Assembly (NCBI GenBank): GCA_964565715.1
Contig: CAZMGG010000013.1
Span: 1 to 64,000 of the forward strand
Direction: 5' to 3'
From: CAZMGG01 sp964565715
GTDB taxonomy: Bacteria; Planctomycetota; UBA1135; UBA2386
DNA: 64,000 nt
The notes under the pieces were generated by a model that saw only the letters and a program-made list of their open reading frames with translations, had not been told where the DNA came from and made no database searches. A program made the translations under genes and the position numbers. Shown piece after piece: positions 36,390 through 44,446 of the stretch. How positions within the stretch are numbered: position 1 is the stretch's first letter; the number at the start of each line of letters is the position of its first letter.

Positions 36390-37598
36390 TCAGTCCGACT
36401 CCGCCGCCGCCCGCACGCGTGCTGCGACTTGGGGCGGGCAGCCGCGCAGCAGATCCACCAGGGCCACCTCCTCCCGCTCGGCGTGGCGCCGCAGGCTCTC
36501 GATGGCGAGTTCCCGCGCGCCGGGGTCGCCGCCGGCGATGACCCCGAACAACCGCACACGCCCCAACGCGCTGGCCGGCAACGTCGTCCGCACGTCGCAC
36601 CACGCCTGATCGCCCGCGTCGGCCAGCAGCACCTCCAGCATCGTGTCGGCCGCGCGTTCCAGCACGTCCGGCCCCGTCGCCGCATCCCGCGCCAGCATCA
36701 CCGCCGCCATCCCGGCCACCGATCGCCGCGTCTCCCCCAGCCGGTCCACCAGCCAGGCCCGCGACTCCGGCGCGTGCAGCCAGCCGATCGCCACCACCCG
36801 ATCGACCGCGTCGTCGTCGTCCTCGACGAGGTCGAACTCCGCCACCAGGCGCGGCAGATGCCGCACCTCGCCCAGCAGCCCGATTGCCGTCAGCGCCACC
36901 GGCCGCTCCTCCAGCTCCTCGTCGGCGTACAGCTCCAGCATGCGATCACCCCAGCGCCGCCGGTCGATCGCCGCCAGCGCACCGGGATCCTCCTCGCGGG
37001 CGATCTCCAGCAGGCAGTACGCCGTGAACATGGCCTCCGAGCGGTGTTCCGGGTCCGCATGCCAGAGGCCCCGTTCCAGGTCCGGCAGCGCCGCCGGGTC
37101 GTGGGTGTTGTAGAGGGCGCTGAACACGCCCGCCGGCAGCTCCGGCAGCAAGAGCACGCGCCGCAGCACCGGCAGCGCATCGGCCCGCGACTGGCCCAGC
37201 GCCTGGACCGCCTGCACCGCGCGCTCTGGATCGTTCCCGGCGGCGATGGCGAACAGCGGTTGGAAGGCCACCTCGCCGAGCCGGCCCAGGGCCTGGTAGC
37301 ACCAGTCGTGGTCGAACGCATCCAGCGGGTCCACCAGCAGGTCGATCAGCGGGCCGGTGCAGCGCGGATCGCCGGTGAAGCCCAGCGCGAACACCAGCAG
37401 GTGACGCAGCCCGTCGGGCTCGGCGCGCGTGGCACCGAGCAGCGCGTCGAAGTGCCCCCGCGCGAACGCCGCCAGCGGCGCCGCATCGTCGAGGACCGGC
37501 GCGCGGTGGCCGGCGAAGGCCTCGGTCAGCGCCGGGTCCGGCACGCGACCGGCCAGGGCCTCGGCCAGCGCCGCGGCCAGTTCCGCACCGGCCGGCAT
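36390..37598 (-). CDS. HEAT-repeat-like protein
   Basis: 402 residues, mostly paired helices with repeated LG-x-L, ALGRLGEVAFQPLFAIA and ALTAIGLLGEVRHLPRLVAEF segments typical of HEAT/PBS-lyase-like solenoids. No enzyme motif and no signal peptide. Its ATG overlaps the stop of the preceding secreted-protein gene (ATGA at 37598). Probably a protein-protein interaction module; role unknown. Confidence 0.72.
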   Translation of the reverse strand: MPAGAELAAALAEALAGRVPDPALTEAFAGHRAPVLDDAAPLAAFARGHFDALLGATRAEPDGLRHLLVFALGFTGDPRCTGPLIDLLVDPLDAFDHDWCYQALGRLGEVAFQPLFAIAAGNDPERAVQAVQALGQSRADALPVLRRVLLLPELPAGVFSALYNTHDPAALPDLERGLWHADPEHRSEAMFTAYCLLEIAREEDPGALAAIDRRRWGDRMLELYADEELEERPVALTAIGLLGEVRHLPRLVAEFDLVEDDDDAVDRVVAIGWLHAPESRAWLVDRLGETRRSVAGMAAVMLARDAATGPDVLERAADTMLEVLLADAGDQAWCDVRTTLPASALGRVRLFGVIAGGDPGARELAIESLRRHAEREEVALVDLLRGCPPQVAARVRAAAESD

Positions 37599-38770
37599 CA
37601 GGGCAGCTGCAGCAGCAGGCCGTTCGACCAGGACATGCCGCCCGCCACCGGTTCGAAGCAGGCGTGCTGCACGAAGAAGCGGTGGCCGGTCCAGCCGTTC
37701 GGAACGGTCAGCGGCGTGACCAGGCTGGCCGGGCTGCCGCTGCCGGTCACCGCCAGCAGGGTGACATCGATGCTGGCCAGCAGGGAGCAGCCGCTGGTGC
37801 CGAACTGCGGGTCGAGCAGGTAGGGCAGCGGCTGGCCCAGGTGGCTGGTGTTGCTGTAGCCGAAGATCGCGACGCCGAGCTGGCCCGCGGTGTGGTTGCC
37901 CGAGACCAGCTGCAGGGGCGAGCCGGGCTGGAAGGTGCCCTGCGCCGTCAGGGTGACCGGCCCGAAGGTGCCCTGGCAGCCCGCACCGTAGGGCCGGCCG
38001 AAGCCGGCGCGGCCGACCTCGATGTTGTCGAGGCCGTAGGTGGCGCCCTCGAAGTGCAGCCACATGGCGTCCCACCGGCGCGGGTTGGTGGCGTCGGTGG
38101 CCGCCTGGTTGAGCCCCAGCGGGATGTCCTGCAGGCCGGGCACGGGCACCAGCGCGGTGCCGCCGGTGGTGAGGTTCATCACCCAGACCGAACCCAGCCC
38201 GGCGCCGCCGGCGGCGGCCAGGTCCATCACCACGCGGACGCGCAGCCACTGGTTGCCGGCCACCGGCACCGCGCTCGACAACGGCACGCGCACGGCCGCG
38301 CCGCTGGCGGGCACCAGCTGCAGCTGCACGTTGGCCTGGGTCCCGACGGTGAAGCGCACGCCGAGTTCGCCGGCCTCGCCGCGGCGGAGCTGGCCGTTGC
38401 TGTTGGTGTCGTGGCCGAGCCCGAACGAGCCGCCCCAGTAGCCGACCAGCATGTCGCACTGGAAGCTGGCATTGGCCTCGCCGCCGGCGAACGGCGGGAA
38501 GAACCAGGCGCCGTCGTTGATCCGCGAGGCGTCGCAGCCATACCCCGGGCCGACCTCCTGGAAGCGCAGCGAGCGGCTGCCGTCGTGGGACAGCGTCGCC
38601 GTCACGCCGCAGCGGTTGGCGGCGTTGAAGGTCTGCTCGCTCCAGCCGTCCTGGCCGTGCAGCAGGGTATAGGGGTGCGTGTCGGAGCCGTTCAGCTGGT
38701 TGAAGTCGTAGCGGAACTGGGCCGCCGCGGCGGGGACCAGCGAACAGAGGGCGAGGGTGAGGCGAAGCAT
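37598..38770 (-). CDS. Secreted beta-rich protein with planctomycete-type C-terminal domain
   Basis: 390 residues starting with a signal peptide (cleavage near AAAAQ). The first 250 residues look like a lectin/glucanase-type jelly roll (FRYDFNQLNGSDTHPY, WVMNLTTGG, DNIEVGRAGFG). The last 130 form the recurrent domain that starts YGAGCQGTFGPV and ends SWSNGLLLQLP, a form shared with other exported proteins of this window. Ligand unknown. Overlaps the next gene by 4 bp. Confidence 0.75.
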   Translation of the reverse strand: MLRLTLALCSLVPAAAAQFRYDFNQLNGSDTHPYTLLHGQDGWSEQTFNAANRCGVTATLSHDGSRSLRFQEVGPGYGCDASRINDGAWFFPPFAGGEANASFQCDMLVGYWGGSFGLGHDTNSNGQLRRGEAGELGVRFTVGTQANVQLQLVPASGAAVRVPLSSAVPVAGNQWLRVRVVMDLAAAGGAGLGSVWVMNLTTGGTALVPVPGLQDIPLGLNQAATDATNPRRWDAMWLHFEGATYGLDNIEVGRAGFGRPYGAGCQGTFGPVTLTAQGTFQPGSPLQLVSGNHTAGQLGVAIFGYSNTSHLGQPLPYLLDPQFGTSGCSLLASIDVTLLAVTGSGSPASLVTPLTVPNGWTGHRFFVQHACFEPVAGGMSWSNGLLLQLP

Positions 38771-38820
38771 GGCGGCCGCCCAGGGTAGTCGGCGGTGGCG
38801 CCGCGGCAAGCCGTGCCCCC

Positions 38821-40116
38821 CTACCACGCGGTCCGCAGCGTGCGCGCCACGTGCCGCAGCAGGGGCTCCGGCACGCCCAGCTCCTCGGCCAGTTCGCGCC
38901 AGCCGGCGAACGCGGCCAGCACCTCGTCCAGCACCGCGACCTCGCGCCGCCGCGGCAGGCCGGCGACGTCGGCCAGGTGCCGCAGGTCCTGCCGGTCGAA
39001 GCCACCGGTCCTGCCGTTGATGCTGAGCTGGTGCCGGCTGGTGAACGCGCTGCCCTCGGCGTGGCAGAGGTCGTAGGCCGGTGTGATGTCCCAGGCGCCG
39101 TGCCGATCCATCACGAAGGCGAAGTTCTTGACGTGGTCGTCCTGGTTGCAGCCGACCAGGTTGAACACCACCCGCCGGAACTGCTGTTCCATCGCCGCCG
39201 CCGGCACCCGCAGCTGCTTCATGGTCAGGAACAGCTGCTCGTACGAGTAGTGGCCGGTCTCGAAGTAGTCGAAGTGCGCCAGCGCCGCGAAGGTCTGCAC
39301 GAAGCGCTTCCTGCCCGCCTCGTCGCGATCGAAGCGCCGGGTCATGAAGTGGCTGCGCCCGTTCTCCCGCAGCAGCCGGCACCCGGTCATGGTCACGCCG
39401 CAGCGCCGGGCGATCTCCGAGTAGGAGTACTCCAGGAGCCCGTAGCCCTGCGGGTCGGCGATCCCCCAGTCGCCGTTGAACGCCACGCCGTCGAACTTGA
39501 TCAGCCAGTGCTCGAAGCCCGGGGGCAGGTCGACCTGACCCGAGCGCACCTCGTTGGTCCGCGGATCGAAGGCCACCACCGCCTTGGCGCGCGCGCCGCC
39601 CGCCGACGTGCCGACGCTCAGGATGTCGAGCAGGGCCTGCTCGCCGCCCTCGCCGTCGAGCCGCGCCTGCAGCTGGTCCTTCTCGGCGAACGCCATCGAG
39701 GCCAGTTCGACCAGTTCCGCCACCTCCAGCCGGCGGTCGGCCAGTTCGGACCCGCCGGTGGACGGCTCGAACTCCAGCGCGCCCATGCCGCGCCGGCCGG
39801 TGTAGCACAGGCGGTCGACGGCGTGGAACCGGTCGGGCGTGCGGCCGGTGCGCGCCAGCCAGATGTCGATCAGCCGGTTGCCGAACCGGTCGGGCAGGCT
39901 GTCGGCCAGCAGGCCCGGCAGGCCGTGGAACGCGCGCGGGTCCAGTTCGCGGAACTGGTAGATGCGCCGCGCCACGGCGGGCATGTGCAGCGGCGCCAGC
40001 TCGATGCCGGCTGTGGCGAAGTCCGGGTCGTACTCGAAGCGCGCGAAGCGCTCGCCGTGGTCCATCGCCACGTAGCCGATCGGCGTGCCCCACAGTCGGA
40101 CGGTGGCGGTGGTCAT
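38821..40116 (-). CDS. hipA: HipA-like serine/threonine kinase toxin
   Basis: 431 residues. The N-terminal HipA_N part (GYVAMDHGERFARFEYDPDF) and the C-terminal kinase part (FVQTFAALAHFDYFETGHYS, NLVGCNQDDHVKNFAFVMD, ITPAYDLCHAEG) are both present, the last two carrying the catalytic and metal-binding residues. HipA kinases inactivate targets such as glutamyl-tRNA synthetase and cause dormancy. The ATG overlaps the stop of the upstream HTH gene by 4 bp, the standard hipB-hipA order. The N-terminal domain is fused, as in the classical one-gene toxin. Confidence 0.9.
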   Translation of the reverse strand: MTTATVRLWGTPIGYVAMDHGERFARFEYDPDFATAGIELAPLHMPAVARRIYQFRELDPRAFHGLPGLLADSLPDRFGNRLIDIWLARTGRTPDRFHAVDRLCYTGRRGMGALEFEPSTGGSELADRRLEVAELVELASMAFAEKDQLQARLDGEGGEQALLDILSVGTSAGGARAKAVVAFDPRTNEVRSGQVDLPPGFEHWLIKFDGVAFNGDWGIADPQGYGLLEYSYSEIARRCGVTMTGCRLLRENGRSHFMTRRFDRDEAGRKRFVQTFAALAHFDYFETGHYSYEQLFLTMKQLRVPAAAMEQQFRRVVFNLVGCNQDDHVKNFAFVMDRHGAWDITPAYDLCHAEGSAFTSRHQLSINGRTGGFDRQDLRHLADVAGLPRRREVAVLDEVLAAFAGWRELAEELGVPEPLLRHVARTLRTAW

Positions 40117-40481
40117 CGCTTCTGGTCGCCCCAGACGAAGCCTCCGGGCGCGGCGTCGTCGTCTCCCGGAGCGGCGCCGGGCTGCGGCCGGGCCCTGGTC
40201 CCGCGGCGGCGGCGCCCCTTCACCTCGGCCATCGGCGAGCGCAGGTCCTCTGCCAGCAGCCCATCGAGGGCCGGGGCCATCTCGAGGGAGAGCAGCAACC
40301 GCACCCAGGAGCCGAGCCGACCGTCCTTGCCGTCCTCGATGCGCCGCAGGGTCGCGACTCCGACGCCGGCGGCCTCGGCGAGGCGCTCCTGCGACCAGCC
40401 GCGCTGCTTGCGCAGCAGGGCGAGGCGCCGTCCGAGTTCGCGGAGGACTTCGGTGCTGGGCGTCAGGCGCTCGATCTTCAT
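40113..40481 (-). CDS. hipB: HipB-like helix-turn-helix antitoxin
   Basis: 122 residues. A Cro/C1-type helix-turn-helix lies at about residues 19-60 (RKQRGWSQERLAEAAGVGVATLRRIE). The C-terminal tail is basic and Gly/Pro-rich (KGRRRRGTRARPQ), longer than in E. coli HipB (88 residues). It should neutralise HipA and repress the operon through the two matching palindromes just upstream, the nearer only 2 bp before its start codon. Confidence 0.85.
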   Translation of the reverse strand: MKIERLTPSTEVLRELGRRLALLRKQRGWSQERLAEAAGVGVATLRRIEDGKDGRLGSWVRLLLSLEMAPALDGLLAEDLRSPMAEVKGRRRRGTRARPQPGAAPGDDDAAPGGFVWGDQKR

Positions 40482-40482
40482 G

Positions 40483-40498
40483 CGATCTTATATGATCG
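40483..40498. promoter_or_regulatory. hipBA operator 1
   Basis: CGATC-TTATAT-GATCG palindrome ending 2 bp upstream of the hipB start. Same design as the palindrome at 40583-40598: 5-bp arms CGATC/GATCG around an AT-only 6-bp centre. Confidence 0.6.
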
Positions 40499-40582
40499 GA
40501 TTTCACCAAAGTACAGCAAAAATCGATCGTCAGAAAGCGATTCATGGAGAGAAACGTCGAGCAACCCAACCCCCAGGGAAGG

Positions 40583-40598
40583 CGATCATAATTGATCG
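40583..40598. promoter_or_regulatory. hipBA operator 2
   Basis: CGATC-ATAATT-GATCG, exactly 100 bp from operator 1. The intervening AT-rich DNA also has single CGATCG half-site-like copies near 40524 and 40633. HipB proteins bend DNA between paired sites, so co-operative repression is likely. Confidence 0.55.
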
Positions 40599-40641
40599 TT
40601 TCCATCGTGGATTGGCGGACATCGATTCGTTTTCGATCGCT

Positions 40642-42267
40642 CTACTGCACCCGGAAGTCGTGCCGGGGCGTCATGCCGAAGCCGAGGCTCGGCGGGTCAA
40701 GCACCAGCCACTGGGCCGCCAGCGGCAGGCCCGCAGCCGGCACCAGGCCCAGGGGCAGGTCGAAGGCGCTGCAGCCGGCATCCACGCCCGCGCTGCCCGT
40801 GCCGGTCGGGATCACCACGGTCGGCGGCACGCGCAGGGTACAGCCCGGGAGGCCGAACGCATCCAGGGCTAGGGGAAGTAGGTGGCCGCCGAAGCTGTTC
40901 TGGCTGCCCAGTGACACCGACAGCCAGGCCAGGGCGCCGGGGGGTGCCCCGCTCAGCACCACGCGGCCCAGACCGCTGTTGCGGCGCACCCCGATCTGCG
41001 GCGGCGCGCCGGCCGAACTGCAGCCGGCCCCGGTCACCGTGGTCCCCGGCAGGTTGCAGCGCCAGGCACGGACCCAGCCGTACCGGGGGTCCACCGCCCC
41101 GCCGGGGTGGTCGATCGTGACGATCACCGGGTACGGATGGCCCGGCTGCGGCGCCAGCTGCGCGATCTGGAGTCCCAGCGAACCGAACGGCTGCTGGCCA
41201 CCGGCCAGCCCGGGGTTGCGCAGATCCCACAGCACCTGGCCATCGCGACCGGAGAACACCTGCACCCGGCCATAGGCGTTCGGGCCGTTGTAGAAGTTCT
41301 CGGCGCCGCTGATCAGATCGATCACCCCGTCCAGGTCGGCGTCGATGCCGCCGAGCAGCCTCTCGCCGATCAGCGCCGGCGAGGTCCACTGGTGGATGAC
41401 GTTGCCGGTGGCGCCGGAGTAGACGATGGCGATGCCACGCTGGCCGAAGAAGCTGCCGGCGGCGTAGTCCGGCACTCCGTCGCGGTCCATGTCGCCCACC
41501 CCGACCACCGGGTCGCCGATCGCGTCACCGGCCTGCGGGCCGTAGGTCAGCCGGATCAGGCTGCCGGTGCGGCCGGAGATCACGGCCACGGTGCCGCGCG
41601 CCAGGCGGTCGTTGACGTCGAGGGCGCCGACCGCGAAATCGTCGGCGCCGTCACGATCCAGGTCGCCGACCCCGGCGACGCTAGTGACCACGAAGCCGAG
41701 GCTGCGGGCCGGGATGCGGTACAGCAGCGCGCCGGAGTTGTCGTGCACCCAGAGGTCTGACGAGTTGAGGTGGATCGACGCGATGATCAGGTCGTTGCGG
41801 CCGTCGCCATTGACGTCGAGGTCGCCGGCCAGGCGGGACCCGAACAGGGATGCGTGCGGGCCGAGTACGGTCCAGAGCACCTGACTCCTCCTTGGCGACC
41901 ACACCTCCACACCGAATGCCGTTCCCCAGTGGATGGCCACTGCAAGATCCGGACTGCCATCCTGGTCCATGTCACCGGTCATGGTGATCGCAACCAAGGA
42001 TACAACTCCGAGGTTCCGTTCGGCTAACACGGCCCCGCTGCGCCCAGACAAGACTCGGAGAGATGTGTACTCGCTCAAGGTGAAAGGGTTAACATATCCC
42101 AGCGTGACTACATCTTCACAACCGTCGCGATCGAAATCACCGACCCCCCCGTAGCAACCTCCGTACAAGATGCTCGGGGTGGGATACAGGTCCCAGAGCA
42201 GCTCCTGTGCCGGCGCAGGCCAGCACAGGAGCTGCAGCAGGAAGAGTGGACCACAGCGTCCAATCAC
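40642..42267 (-). CDS. Secreted FG-GAP-repeat propeller protein
   Basis: 541 residues from a GTG that overlaps the stop of the upstream oxidase gene (GTGA). A signal peptide (LFLLQLLCWPAPAQ) is followed by a beta-propeller with calcium-type loops DFDRDGCED, DMDQDGSPD, DVNGDGRND, DLDRDGADD, DMDRDGVPD and DADLDGVID. The last 130 residues are the recurrent secreted C-terminal domain (GAGCSSAGAPPQIGV ... LAAQWLVLDPPSLG). Probably a binding protein exported together with the copper oxidase. Confidence 0.82.
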   Translation of the reverse strand: MIGRCGPLFLLQLLCWPAPAQELLWDLYPTPSILYGGCYGGVGDFDRDGCEDVVTLGYVNPFTLSEYTSLRVLSGRSGAVLAERNLGVVSLVAITMTGDMDQDGSPDLAVAIHWGTAFGVEVWSPRRSQVLWTVLGPHASLFGSRLAGDLDVNGDGRNDLIIASIHLNSSDLWVHDNSGALLYRIPARSLGFVVTSVAGVGDLDRDGADDFAVGALDVNDRLARGTVAVISGRTGSLIRLTYGPQAGDAIGDPVVGVGDMDRDGVPDYAAGSFFGQRGIAIVYSGATGNVIHQWTSPALIGERLLGGIDADLDGVIDLISGAENFYNGPNAYGRVQVFSGRDGQVLWDLRNPGLAGGQQPFGSLGLQIAQLAPQPGHPYPVIVTIDHPGGAVDPRYGWVRAWRCNLPGTTVTGAGCSSAGAPPQIGVRRNSGLGRVVLSGAPPGALAWLSVSLGSQNSFGGHLLPLALDAFGLPGCTLRVPPTVVIPTGTGSAGVDAGCSAFDLPLGLVPAAGLPLAAQWLVLDPPSLGFGMTPRHDFRVQ

Positions 42268-44147
42268 AGCTTCACCCAGATCGCTTCCGATGGGATGCCC
42301 CCATTGGTGACTGCGAACAACATGTAATAGCCGCGGGGCGCAAGGGTCTCTCCGGGAACGGTGAACTGCACCTGAGTCGCTGTGACTGGAGTGACCGCCA
42401 TCTCGAAGTAGCGCTGGTGCATGTCGCTGTGGTGCGTCACCGAGCCTGGTGCCATGAGCACGACCTTCTGCACCGCGACGCCGATCGGATTGCCAGCCAA
42501 CGTGCAGGTCAGGTTGTAGCCACCCGCCCCATTGCTGAGCGAATACGTCCCCCCCACCGGCGTCACGTTGGTGATGGTCACGCCCGTCGGACGGGGCGCA
42601 CCCCCGGTCAGGTAGTGCGGCGAGAAGACCTCGTAGTCCCAGGTGATGGGATAGGCCGGATCCCGGTGGTTGTTGCCTCCCGCGACCAGCACCCGACCGT
42701 CGGGCAGAAGCAACGCCGTGGAGTGGTAGTCCCTCGGCGACGCCGCGGCGGGCTGCAGCGACCAGGCACCGTTGCGGAACACCTCGGGCTCGAGCACCCA
42801 GGCCTTGTTGATGCTCGCATCGTTGTTGCCGTTGGACCACTGATGCACCCCGCCCACCACCAGCACCGAACCATCGGGCAGGATGACCGCGTTGTGTCGG
42901 TTGCGGGATCGATGCAGCGACGGCTGGTTCCCCCAGGCGCCACTGAATGGCCCGGCCCCGATGCAGGCCTCCACCGAAGTGGTCGTGACGCCTGCGGCGA
43001 GCCCACCGATGCGCACCATGACGTCGTTGAGTCCGCCGAGGTTGGGATACAGGACACTGGATCCGTCGTGGCGGAGCTGTGAGGCAGGACCGGGTTGGCC
43101 CGAGGACAGGTCCCACCCCTGGGTCCACGGCGGGACCGCTGGCGTCGGCGCATCGTGATTGATCCGCGCCGATCGCGGCACGGGTCCAGAGACGAACACC
43201 TTGCCGTCGCTCAACAGGTGGGCGCGTGGATACTCGAGCAGCCAGTCGAACTCGGGGCTGCTGGTCGGCTGGATGCCGGGGCCCCAGAATGTACGCAGGT
43301 TGCTGACGATGTCGGGTGCCAGGGGGGCCGCCGGCGCCGCTACGGTGCTCGCGCGCACGACCAAGGCCTCGTAGGTGTTCCAGGTCGGATTGCTGGCGCT
43401 TGAACCTCCTACCACTGCCGAACCACCAAGCACCAGCGCCATCTCGATCCCTTGCGGGTCCTGGGCCGATATGGTGCGCGGCAGGCGATGGACCCGCACC
43501 ACGGTCGGGTAGTAGCGGTTGTCGGCCAGCAGCGGCCCACGCGACCAGCGACCCAGGTCGTTGTAGAGCGGCTGCGTCGATCCCGGCAGCGGGAATGCCT
43601 CGCTGATGCGGTCCGGGTCGAACAGGAACGTGAGATTCCCAGAGAACTGATTCAGTCCGGTCGTGGTGTATTGGAAGTAGGTACCGCCGGCGACGATCAG
43701 ATCGCCCTCCTGCGACCACGCGTGTCCCGAGCAGAACAGATCACCGCCGAAGACTGATGGCGGCACCGTCGGTCCCAACGAGTTGATCGGCAGGAAGAAG
43801 TTCCGGAACCTGGGCCCGGTCGGAGCAACTGCCGGATCGACGATCGACCAGGACTGGAACGACCAGTAGTTCTGGTGGAAGGGATCCGCCCGCCCGACCG
43901 CCGGCGTGATGTCCCACACCACGACCTTGCCGCGATGCGGCCCCTTCGGGATGAGCGACATGTGCACCGCGTTGAACGTCGGCGTGGTCGTGTTGGCGAG
44001 CAAGGGCCACTGGGGCGGGACCGGCGACGTGGCGAACGGCGTCCTGGCGTCAGTGCCGTTGGCGGTGGCGTGCTCGTGGTTGAACGCCTGGGTCCACGCT
44101 CCCTGCGACTGGGTTCGCCCTACTCCGGGAACGACCAGCAGCCCCAA
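42264..44147 (-). CDS. Galactose-oxidase-like copper radical oxidase (out of frame with its start)
   Basis: A kelch propeller followed by a galactose-oxidase-type early-set C-terminal domain. Counting from the TTG at 44147, the copper and cofactor residues can be placed: Cys139 (FCSGHAW) and Tyr213 (NRYYPT) for the thioether crosslink, Tyr474-His475 (RDYHSTALLLPDGRV) and His572 (VTHHSDMHQR). Members oxidise alcohols or aldehydes to give hydrogen peroxide. The TTG lacks a ribosome site. The likely true start is the ATG at 44244, with AAGGAG 6-7 bp ahead, but a run of seven 5-bp repeats between puts it out of frame; five or eight repeats would restore the frame and a good signal peptide. Confidence 0.78.
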   Translation of the reverse strand: MGLLVVPGVGRTQSQGAWTQAFNHEHATANGTDARTPFATSPVPPQWPLLANTTTPTFNAVHMSLIPKGPHRGKVVVWDITPAVGRADPFHQNYWSFQSWSIVDPAVAPTGPRFRNFFLPINSLGPTVPPSVFGGDLFCSGHAWSQEGDLIVAGGTYFQYTTTGLNQFSGNLTFLFDPDRISEAFPLPGSTQPLYNDLGRWSRGPLLADNRYYPTVVRVHRLPRTISAQDPQGIEMALVLGGSAVVGGSSASNPTWNTYEALVVRASTVAAPAAPLAPDIVSNLRTFWGPGIQPTSSPEFDWLLEYPRAHLLSDGKVFVSGPVPRSARINHDAPTPAVPPWTQGWDLSSGQPGPASQLRHDGSSVLYPNLGGLNDVMVRIGGLAAGVTTTSVEACIGAGPFSGAWGNQPSLHRSRNRHNAVILPDGSVLVVGGVHQWSNGNNDASINKAWVLEPEVFRNGAWSLQPAAASPRDYHSTALLLPDGRVLVAGGNNHRDPAYPITWDYEVFSPHYLTGGAPRPTGVTITNVTPVGGTYSLSNGAGGYNLTCTLAGNPIGVAVQKVVLMAPGSVTHHSDMHQRYFEMAVTPVTATQVQFTVPGETLAPRGYYMLFAVTNGGIPSEAIWVKL

Positions 44148-44155
44148 GAGGATGA

Positions 44156-44190
44156 GTGAGGTGAGGTGAGGTGAGGTGAGGTGAGGTGAG
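44156..44190. repeat. Pentanucleotide tandem repeat (GTGAG)7 in signal-peptide region
   Basis: Seven perfect GTGAG units (CTCAC on the coding strand), inside the N-terminal coding region of the copper oxidase. Each unit gained or lost shifts the frame. On the minus strand the tract codes for LTSPH repeats. Confidence 0.9.
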
Positions 44191-44446
44191 TACTCGCCTC
44201 ACGGCCTCACGCAGCCATTCGCTTCGGGAATTCGTCACGTGCATCGGATTCTCCTTCGATCCTCCGGCTCCGGGAGCTTCCGGATGGCGGAAGGACTCGG
44301 GCAGGATCCGGCCCCCCGAACCATCCGTCAAGCCACCCCCCGTCGGTCCAGGGCCAACCCCCTATCGACGTTCGCGCCCGATACCGACAGTCCGACCGAC
44401 GCCCTTCAAGAGTCGTCCGACCCGATACGAGCCGACCATGCGCCGC

